Shown: in pieces, positions 55,776 through 64,000 of the stretch
How the letters are laid out: the number at the start of each line of letters is the position of its first letter
Numbering within the stretch: position 1 is the stretch's first letter
Assembly (NCBI RefSeq): GCF_026210795.1
Contig: NC_089453.1
Span: 2,668,501-2,732,500, forward strand
Length of the DNA: 64,000 bases
Reading direction: 5' to 3'
Source of the DNA: Rhizophagus irregularis
Lineage: Eukaryota > Glomeromycota > Glomeromycetes > Glomerales > Glomeraceae
The notes under the pieces: generated by a model
Database searches by the model: none
What the model saw: only the letters and a program-made list of their open reading frames with translations
Told to the model about the DNA's origin: nothing
Program-made: the position numbers and the translations under genes

Positions 55776-55961
55776 ATTGATAGTTTTATACGTGTCGTCA
55801 GAATTACCGAAATATTAATTCGGCATTTTGAATATACCATATTATTCATTTACAATGCCATAAATTGTAAATCTATAATGATATATTGATTTTTGATAAA
55901 TATTTAAATGGGTTTCTTTTTTTGTATCGCATAATCTTAACGGCATTACGGACTAGGCGCA

Positions 55962-56381
55962 TGTGTCAGGTTGACGGCGCAGTGTGGCGCAGCGATTTTT
56001 CCAAAAAAAAAATTAAATTGCAATTTTTTTTATTAAAAATAAACCTTTAAATTCCTGCACTAGATGTATTTTCGTCCGCTCTGCAAATTTACTTAGAGAA
56101 TATATAGGTGGTTTAGAAGGCCATTTTCGAGTTATTTAACAAAAACTGTTTTTTCGACAAATCCAATTTTGGAAATGATTGGCAAAGACGATAAAATCGG
56201 TTGTTATATACTAAAGTCAAAATCTATTTCCAAAACCTCCTTCCATTTATAAGTGAATTTTGTAAAACAGATGAGAATACATCTAATGTGTAAATTTGAA
56301 AGCTTTACATTAAAAAGAAAATCTTTTAACTTAAAATTTTTTTGAAATTACTGCACCACACTGCGCCGTCAACCTGACACA
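55962..56381. mobile_element. MITE with TGTGTCAGGTTGACGGCGCAGTG ends
   Basis: A 31-bp inverted repeat with one mismatch (tgtgtcaggttgacggcgcagtgtgg.gcag at 55962 and its inverse ending 56381), much more GC-rich than the 420-bp interior. No ORF. The superfamily cannot be told because the flanks do not show a clear duplication. Confidence 0.8.
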
Positions 56382-57606
56382 CATTTCAGATGTGCAGGGA
56401 TGGCCAGAAATGACGTAATTTAAATATTAGGATTTTTAACCCCCTGTCATCATCCATTTTAGGAAATGCAGAATAAAACATAATTCTGGCCAGAATTATA
56501 TTAACTACAAGTGTCTAAAAATGGAAAATGTGCAACATCATCACTTAGGCAAAATTATGTATGACAAACATAGACCATCACAGTATATGAAAATTATTAA
56601 GAAAATTTAATTCAAGATAAAAAAAAAAATTTTTTAGAATTGAGTAACTGAAGTGATCAATATTCTTTTTTTTATGATTTAAATACATCAGACTATACCC
56701 ACAAATAATTAATTTCCGCTGTGACATACACATATTTAGATTAAAAAAAATTAAACGCATTATAATGATCTCAGCCAGGATTAGTTTGACCTATCAATAC
56801 TTGGACTGAGCATTAACTCGTTGTTTTTAACTCGATTAAATTCACCAGATATATAGGTTGTAATAGAATAAAATGTCATATATGTGTTGTACTTAAGTGC
56901 GCATTATTTACGTCAAAATCATATGAAAGTACGCAAGAAGAATTCCTCTTGGCCTTAAAATCTGCATCCTCATATTTTTCTACTTTATGGAAATTGAAAA
57001 AGATCATTCATTCCTTTTTCCTTCTCAGAATGAGGGTGGGGAAAACTTTCCTTTTCACTTTTTAAATTAAAATAATTGGTTGAAAAATTCAACCAAACAT
57101 ATTAGCGCTGATATTCATTATTAAATTTACGTTAATTTTAATATTACGCGAAATCTAAAATCAAATCAACGCGGATAATAACTAATATCGTGATAAATCT
57201 GAGCCGAAAATCTAAAATTATCTAATAAAATAGACAGAAAAATAATATTTCTACTCTCGGCAAATGTTTTTTTATTAAAAAATAGTTAATAAAAATAAAA
57301 TATAAAATAGAATTTAGACAAAATAAAAATGTTTTAGAATCTTAATTTGCAATAGAGAATAAAAATTATGTAAAAATTAGCTAAAGAAAATTTTCCCAGA
57401 TATTACGATTATATTGAGTTTGGATTCTAATCATCAATAATTATACATAACTGCGTGAATTTCTGATAATGGCTGATTAATGAATGGATTAATTATTTCC
57501 TCTTATATCTTTCCAAAACCTCTTGATGCCTATGTCTTCCAATATTCTTTTTATATCATACAAAAAGTTCTCTTTTTAGTTCATTAGGTATAAATTTCTA
57601 GAATAT

Positions 57607-58518
57607 CTACGCTGAAATAAAACAGTCATTATTGTAAATTTGATCTGAAACAACTTGGTATGGTAGAAATTGGACAGTCACAACTGGTTGAACATATACA
57701 TTTTGGTTATCATTACATGACAAGAAATTACTATTATCTATCATCGTTGAAGCTTGGGTCACGTCATTCACAATATTTCTATTTATATTACTATCATAAT
57801 CTGGTTCCCTCTCAGAAACGTGATACTGTAAATGATCGAAGCTTTCTATACTATAGCGATCATCTTCAAGAATTTGATGCTGTTGAAAACCTTCTCCATT
57901 TTGGTGATTATTGAAATTCTCTTGGCTATCAATAATTGAGACTTCTATTGAATTCGTTTGATTTGAAATATTGTCGAAATCATGTTGTTGTGGATATTCC
58001 TCAACCTCGTTTGCGACATGGTCATTATGTGACGAGCTATTGTCAACATTATTTTGAATATCGGCCGTTGATTTTATTGTAACATAATGTCCATTTATAT
58101 TTTTATCAGAATATTCTCTTTCAAGATTACTATGTTGCGGAATATAAAAGAAAAGTGTTTGTCTTAAGCTTTGTTCAAGGTTGAGTTTTTGAATTGGTGA
58201 TAGATATCCTGGTTTTATGTCGTTTATGTCAGGATCAATTCCATTCAATAGTTTTACGACATAAGTATGTGATAATAACTTGCACTTAACATGATAGTTT
58301 GCTCTGATGTCTGAATAGTAAAAGAATTCATGATCATAATTATGGTGATCATCGAAAGAAGTGTCGTGTGAAATAATCTCACAATTTACATGATAAAAAC
58401 TATCATCATCCGGTGTATGATGAAAGAATTTACATGAACTTAGTATTGGAACATCGTTCATACTTTGATACATTGGCGAAGGCATACTGTCTGAGTTGTT
58501 AAATCGAAAATTATTCAT
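57607..58518 (-). CDS. Hypothetical protein sharing an N-terminal domain with gene D
   Basis: 303 codons from ATG 58518. Residues about 30-120 contain SFYHVNCEIIS and NYHVKCKLLSHTYVVKLLNGI. The latter lines up with KYRLSCKKLSTTFVTQALNNI in gene D (61285-62831), with conserved C-K-x-L-S-x-T-(F/Y)-V and L-N; both are followed by a leucine-rich LEQSL/LESHL segment. The rest is Asn/Gln/His/Asp-rich and probably disordered. No Myb/SANT domain was found after the stop, but a donor-like GTAGAT overlaps it, so a missing 3' exon is possible. Function unknown. Confidence 0.65.
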   Translation of the reverse strand: MNNFRFNNSDSMPSPMYQSMNDVPILSSCKFFHHTPDDDSFYHVNCEIISHDTSFDDHHNYDHEFFYYSDIRANYHVKCKLLSHTYVVKLLNGIDPDINDIKPGYLSPIQKLNLEQSLRQTLFFYIPQHSNLEREYSDKNINGHYVTIKSTADIQNNVDNSSSHNDHVANEVEEYPQQHDFDNISNQTNSIEVSIIDSQENFNNHQNGEGFQQHQILEDDRYSIESFDHLQYHVSEREPDYDSNINRNIVNDVTQASTMIDNSNFLSCNDNQNVYVQPVVTVQFLPYQVVSDQIYNNDCFISA

Positions 58519-61284
58519 TTGATTACCAGTAAAGTTTATTAAGATATCTCTTTAAAAAATAGATAACTGTCTTTATAAAGGCTTATTTTGTTATGAAAAA
58601 GGAAAAAGATTGACGATACAATTCTAAAATACGGAATTAAAATATTTGTACACCTGCAAGAGTCACGTGGCGTCCAGACTATCCCGGAAGCGCAATTATT
58701 AAAAATTTTATTTAATTGGAAGACTTCTGATTTAGAACTTCCCAGAATTACATAGAATTGAAAGCATTTGTTAATTTCAAGTATTTAGAAAATTATTGAA
58801 TATTTCAAATGTTCAAAATATTTCGAATATTTCGAATATTTCCAAGTTTTACGGCATTTGAATTTAATGGCTGTAAAGTTTTGGATTTGGATTTGGATTT
58901 AGCCAACTGAGATTGGATTATTCTCAATCTAAATCCAAATCTAAATCCAAATTCATTTCCTTTTTAGAACTAGTGTATTACTTAAACCCCTTAAATGCAG
59001 AGTTGTAAATATATAAACACTTTCCAAAATAGGCAGTGATGTTTTTTTTCCTTTATTACGTCTAAGGCTTAGTGGAGCTTACTATTTAGTTACACTATCA
59101 TCTTTTTTGTTGTTATGCAAATAATAATATTTGCTGTTTAAAGAAATAAAAGAAATTAACGGCATGTTTTTTTTTTAGGTAGTGAGGATTGTGGATCGAC
59201 ATTGTGCTACATTACGATTTTGATACAATTCTTGTGCAAAAATTTAATTACATAAATATTACTATGGGATATCAAATTTTTTTTTTTTTTAGAGAAAGAC
59301 CTTACTCGTTTAATATGAGAAATTGTAAATTCGAATCTTCGATTTTTAACAATCACCAAGAGATAAAATGTATAATTTAATTAACACTCTAAAACCCTTA
59401 ATAATTAAAATTCATTTTTCCTATACATAATATATATATATAAAAGCAACTATCAATAAAATATAAAGCTTTATCATAATATTCCTTAAATAGTAAGATC
59501 GTGGTTACGTTATTAAATGGTTAATGCATTACTTTTGAAATCACGAGCGATATTAGAAATTTGTTTTCAACAATTTAAATATTCCAATCCCACGTTTTTA
59601 TCAGAATATACGACTATAATAAATTTATTCGAAGAACAAAATCTAACTTCGATGATTAACACACAATATATCCTAACCAAGAAGTTTCAAATGACAAAAT
59701 GACAAGTGACACATTTCAAAATATCAACCAATTAAATCAAATCAAATGACTAAAGTGACTGGAAATAGATTTAATTTTTTGATTCCAATTACACAAGGAG
59801 ACGTGTTCTTTTTACAAGTTATATTTCATTGACTATTTCTGTAAGAAGAGATAAATGCGCTGATCATATTTGAAGTACTATCCGACATACCTCGACCGAT
59901 CTAGACCTTTCTTTTGGATGTGTACTGTAGATCGTTGGCCAATATGTATTAATTTTTTAGATATGTTTATTTGATTTTTTAGTAAGGGTTGACTATTTGT
60001 TAGTGGGTTATATTTTCTGTTATCATATTTTTTTACGAACACGGAACATATTCGTAGGTAACTTTTTCCCTATTTTTTTTTTTCAACTTTTAAAAACTTA
60101 CCATAATACGGAAATGATCAGCAATGAGAATTTTAGAAGTAAATTATCATTATACGATAAAATAGTGATAATTCTAACCGTGGTAATTCTTCGATCCTTT
60201 TGTCACCGTTCTCAAAATATCTGATATTGAAGTGTATTCATAAAAAATTTATATTTACCACGCTGTAACAGGTAAATCGTAAATGCGATAAACTAAATAT
60301 AGTCTTACGAATCTTTACGTCGTAGTGACCCTAATGATATAACTGGATATTAATACATAATTTTCATTAAAAATTTTTTTAATTATTGAATTAATTAAAC
60401 CTTTTAATGAGAATAAGATATAAAATGTAATAAGTAATTAAAGCGATAAAGAATCTGATAATACGTGTAGAAAAGTGCCTCCGATATACTACGCACATTG
60501 AAATTCTTGAGAACAACATCCGAGTAAAGTGGAAGAATATTAATTTTTTTTTATGAAAAATAAAGAAATTAAGAATATTATTTAATTTCATGTATATTTA
60601 GTGCTTCTGACAACAAAAAATGGTAATATCTGGGAAGTTTGTACGATAAAAGTATTTCCATAACAAGTATAATTCTCAATATAAAAGGTAAATTAATTGT
60701 CATATGATTTTTTTGAATCACCATGCGTTCAAATTTTGTTTACGGAAAATAATTCAAGTTATAAGTCCGATAATATGAATTTTTTCTGATGATACTGATA
60801 AAGATAAAAGAAAAAAAAGTATAATTAAAATATCGGTTATAAAGTTAATTATGATTATAAATGAGTCAGAATTTGTAATAAATAAATCGATTTTTTCGTA
60901 AGGAATTTCTATAAGTATATATATAAATCAATAGAACTAATAATACTTTGAATTTCGAACGTTTATGTTACAGCGCTTGTGTGATAAATTTGGCTGAATT
61001 TATCATTACTTATTTCTTTAATGGTAATATTTTATTATTGAATAATTACTAAATTTTTTTTTATATCCATTAATGCAAGCTAAATCGATTGTGATCGGAT
61101 TGCGATTGGAATTGAATTAGAATTGGATATTAAAGTAGATCTTTTCCGATATAACATTATCTGGCTATAAATTCTAATTAGTTATAATTATAATAAATCA
61201 AATTGTATTACATTATTCATTATATAATAACCTATTTTTTACATTTCGAAAAAAAACTGTTTTTTGAGAATATTTCGTGATACT
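58519..61284. other. Intergenic region upstream of gene D
   Basis: A perfect-looking inverted repeat of ttggatttggatttggattta against its inverse lies at 58873-58952. Small ORFs at 59189 and 59517 (MVNALLLKSRAILEICFQQFK) have no recognised domain and could be gene relics. The rest is AT-rich without evident features. Confidence 0.3.
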
Positions 61285-62831
61285 ATGAGCGAAAATAGTT
61301 CTTACGATAAATTAATAAATAATAATGAACCGGTTAGATTCTTCTACGAACTGAGAAATGCAGTTTATTTTATTGAGTGCCAGGAATCCAGACCTGGAGT
61401 TAATGAATATAGTGATAAGAACGATCCATTAAATTTTATATTTCCTTGCGAACATTTAAATACTAAGAAAAAATATCGATTATCTTGTAAAAAGCTTTCA
61501 ACTACTTTTGTTACGCAAGCCTTAAATAATATAATTTTTAATATTAATCTAAATCCGATTGAACAACAAAAACGAGAATTTTCTGAAAATGACAAAAATT
61601 GTCTTGAATCTCATTTAAAGAATGATTTACCTAAATGTTTAACAAATTATAAACCAAATGATTTTATGTATCGTGCATTTTTTGAATTATATACTTCTTA
61701 TGAAAGTACGATAAGACAAAATAATGATTATAATAATTCTAATTGCCAAGGTATTATTTTTTCTCAATATTAATATCGTTTTCGATTATAATTTTTCGCT
61801 GAATATATCATTAGATAATCTAATTATGTGTGAACATCATCTAACTTGAGCAAAAATAATTGAACTTTTCCGCTATGCTAGTAACTTTGCCATCAAATAG
61901 CCAATCTTATGGGTATGTCGCAGCTAAAGAAATAGTTGATGAAACATTCAATCGTCTTCTACAAGAAAGTCCAAGTTTTTTGCAGTATTATCAAAATAAT
62001 GGTAGGTTATAATAATATATCATGTTTGTAAATAGTAATAATTTCAAACAAACTTATGTTTCTTTGTTTTTGATTATCATATTTCTTTATAAATATATAT
62101 TATAATATATTTGTCTTTTTTTTTGTTACCGTTACTCTTTTGAATACTATAGGATTACTCGATACATGTCGTACTGAGGAAAGTCAATTGTTGGCCAGTG
62201 TTAACGAAATAGGTAATATCCATCAACATTACGATGATTATAATAAAGGTATTGTTCTCGATTCTTTGTCATTCATAAATGTTGGATACCATGGAGTAAA
62301 TTTGAAATTCAAAACTCAGTCACGCTATAAACCGAAATACTTTTAAGAGCTAAATTTCTATCGTGATAAACATAACGAAGTTTTTAATCACCAACTAATG
62401 AACAAAATGATTAAATAATAATGCACAATTTAATTTTTTTTTCATTAATTTAATAAATAACTCAAGCTTCCGATAAAAATAATGATGAAACCTTGACAGA
62501 AAAAAGTCCGCCGAGCGAAAGAACTGCTGGATCGTCTACTGAAAGTGAAAGTTCGGCGGGGGAGACAAAATCACGCCCATGTAATTGGAGCGAAGGTGCG
62601 ACCAAATGCTTCTCGTCCTGTTTGAAAAAACGAAGTAAATCACTAAAGAAACATGGTGGTATTAAATGGACTGAAGTCTCTGATGAGTTAAATAGTTACG
62701 GTTTTACATTTTCACCCCAAAAGTGTTCTAATAAGTGGAAAAATATGAAACAAAATAAGAAGTACAAATTGCAGGTTAATGAAATTCTTGGTACAAAAAA
62801 GAAAAGTAAAATTAAAAAAGAAGCAAATTAA
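61285..62831 (+). CDS. Four-exon modular gene with Myb/SANT domain (gene D)
   Basis: Exons 61285-61750, 61882-62001, 62153-62248 (or to 62212) and 62467-62831; with the longer third exon 1047 nt, 349 codons, open. All three introns are phase 1. Exon 1 encodes the domain shared with 57607-58518 (RFFYELRNAVYF ... KYRLSCKKLSTTFVTQALNN). Exon 2 GYVAAKEIVDETFNRLLQES and exon 3 TEESQLLASVNEIG are short modules. Exon 4 has an acidic Ser/Glu-rich linker, then the Myb/SANT domain (NWSEGATKCFSSCLKK ... GIKWTEVSDELNSYG ... KCSNKWKNMKQ) and a Lys-rich end. Probably nuclear and DNA-binding (inferred). Confidence 0.75.
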
Positions 62832-63578
62832 TATATTAATCCAGTAGTTCAAAGAAAGCTTAATACCTTAATATTTTACTTCGTTTTTGTTATTATATTA
62901 TTATATTTATTACTCAGATGTGTTGTTCTGTGATTTGGATTCGTCATATTAATCTCTTAATATACACGATCATGACCTATCCAAAAGTTTACGAAGTCCG
63001 ATAGAGTTTAATATAGGATTGAACATGGAATTTATAAAACTCAGAAATAAAATTTTTATTTATGAAATATTGAGCGTATTTATATATTCATTTAATATTC
63101 TCGTAGATTCGTACATGCCATTCTTAATAAAAAAAAACGAGCATTGAAATAAGCCAAATTTAGTTAAAATTTCTTTCACATTGAGCGAAATACAAAAATA
63201 GATTAATTGTGCCACTTAATACAGTGAATTTTTAATTTTTGAAAGACGATGAAAATCCATGTCCAAATTGAATGACCATTTTTAATGCTATACAGAATAT
63301 GTGTAACTTTTGTGAATAAATTACGCATTAATATTATCATCATTATATTTATACCATAAAAAGTAAATGTCGTAACGTTTAACTTATACTGTATATCTTT
63401 TTTTTAAAAAAAAAAATATTTTTGTATGATGTATGTGCAGGTAAAATTTTTAAATAAAAAATTTTTTTATTAATAACTTCATATGTTTATATGCCTTCAC
63501 TCACATTTTAAACAAATCATTATATAAATTTATAAATTTATTATTTAAGCAACTAATTATGGTACGGTAAGCCTTACA
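62832..63578. other. AT-rich 3' flank of gene D
   Basis: No gene seen. A T8A11-type palindrome lies at about 63399-63418. Confidence 0.3.
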
Positions 63579-63955
63579 TACAGTGCTGGCAAAAAGTAAT
63601 CGGAAAATATTTTTTAATTAGTATTTTACTGATAAAAAAAATATAATAGAGTTAAAAAATGATATGTTTTATACTATGAGAAATAGTTTTCTCTTAATGC
63701 ATAGTAAGTGGTTTCTTGTGTTAAATTTGCCTAATCGAAATATCAACTTTTTTTACATCATTTTTTTTTGAAATAAAAATTTAATTGAATTAAAATATCA
63801 TAAAATTTTCATTAAATATACTTGATAATTTAAGAATATTTAAATTTGGTTGGATATTTATGGCATATTGCCTTTCAAATTTATTTAATTTTTTTAATAA
63901 ATTTTTTAACATCTTTAGATAAAAATATTTTCCGATTACTTTTGTCAGCACTGTA
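63579..63955. mobile_element. TA-flanked Tc1/mariner-like MITE (63581-63953)
   Basis: Ends CAGTGCTG(G/A)CAAAA(A/G)TAATCGGAAAATATTTTT, about 34 bp inverted with two mismatches, with TA at 63579-63580 and 63954-63955. 373 bp, AT-rich interior without an ORF. Confidence 0.88.
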
Positions 63956-64000
63956 ACTCTATATAGGACCTAAAGCTATCACGGCTTTAGCTCAAATCCA

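Larger units (their letters stand above)
52628..57606. other. Intergenic region with MITEs and T/A palindromes
   Basis: No gene recognised over nearly 5 kb apart from the MITEs listed separately (53871-54086, 54772-54976, 55621-55775, 55962-56381). 53640-53810 has cgatataccgatat words and ends in tttgactgta, a worn TA-element end. 54854-54892 and 56400-56480 hold short gccagaatta-type remnants. Confidence 0.35.

Noticed and set aside
59517-59702. HMG-box (mating-type-like) relic
   Set aside because: The order N-A-L-L-L ... NPTF ... is only faintly HMG-like, no tryptophan or basic motif follows, and the ORF is 61 codons.

Overview
The window is AT-rich eukaryotic DNA with short spliceosomal introns (GT..AG, about 60-100 bp, T-rich acceptors), very dense nested transposons and few ordinary genes. 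The mixture of DNA-transposon proteins, chromo-/Ty3-type retrotransposon, LINE and expanded Myb/SANT-like proteins fits an early-diverging fungus; I infer a Glomeromycotina (Rhizophagus-like) genome from general resemblance, not from a database search.

1-19.8 kb: a 14-bp repeat tract, then a decayed array of about 156-bp repeats (715-2480), then an old element with two convergent genes: a small zinc-finger gene (+, 2642-3313, two frameshifts) and a large transposase-like gene (-, 15747 to 3371). The large gene is split by three later insertions: a Ty3-type LTR retrotransposon (4153-14018, 4-bp target duplication ACGT), a hAT-type MITE inside its left LTR (4159-4598, 8-bp duplication) and a second hAT-type MITE (3861-4074, 8-bp duplication). 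Removing them restores a continuous reading frame apart from two nonsense codons and one frameshift. Degraded copies follow: a MULE/FAR1-like DNA-binding fragment (16852-17097) and a second copy of the small zinc-finger gene (17458-19805), itself split by a long-TIR element with a 3-bp duplication (17874-19710).

19.8-29.1 kb: a 1.86-kb foldback element with C-rich/G-rich arms and a nested TA-flanked MITE; a palindromic MITE; a broken gene fragment resembling a spliceosomal recycling factor (SART3/Prp24-like); AT-rich repeats; and a Tc1/mariner-like element (25353-29145) in which four head-to-tail SINE units lie at one site, each boundary marked by the same 13-mer GTTTTATCCTTTT.

29.1-42.2 kb: an unusual array of tiny exon-like segments separated by introns that carry a variable but base-paired hairpin beginning at the 5' splice site (29460-30572 and 35849-36240). 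It is interrupted, exactly at the first bases of one exon, by a 5.26-kb hAT element (30581-35840, 8-bp duplication ATGGGTAT) that carries a decayed transposase, a Myb/SANT-RS-domain gene and a small spliced ORF. Then comes a second Tc1-like element (37297-41621), which carries a 5'-truncated LINE at the same 13-mer site, followed by a lone half of the foldback element.

42.2-64 kb: a gene-bearing region with four related multi-exon genes (44056-46403 -, 49159-50257 -, 51510-52627 +, 61285-62831 +). Each has a variable N-terminal part built from short exons bounded by phase-1 introns, followed by a Myb/SANT (trihelix-like) domain; in the first three a phase-0 intron then leads to a basic or repetitive tail. 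A fifth gene (57607-58518 -) shares an N-terminal domain with the last of these. Exon lengths add up to intact frames in all four, so these look like functional genes and are the best candidates here for an undescribed modular family. The rest is intergenic DNA with short MITEs and T/A palindromes.
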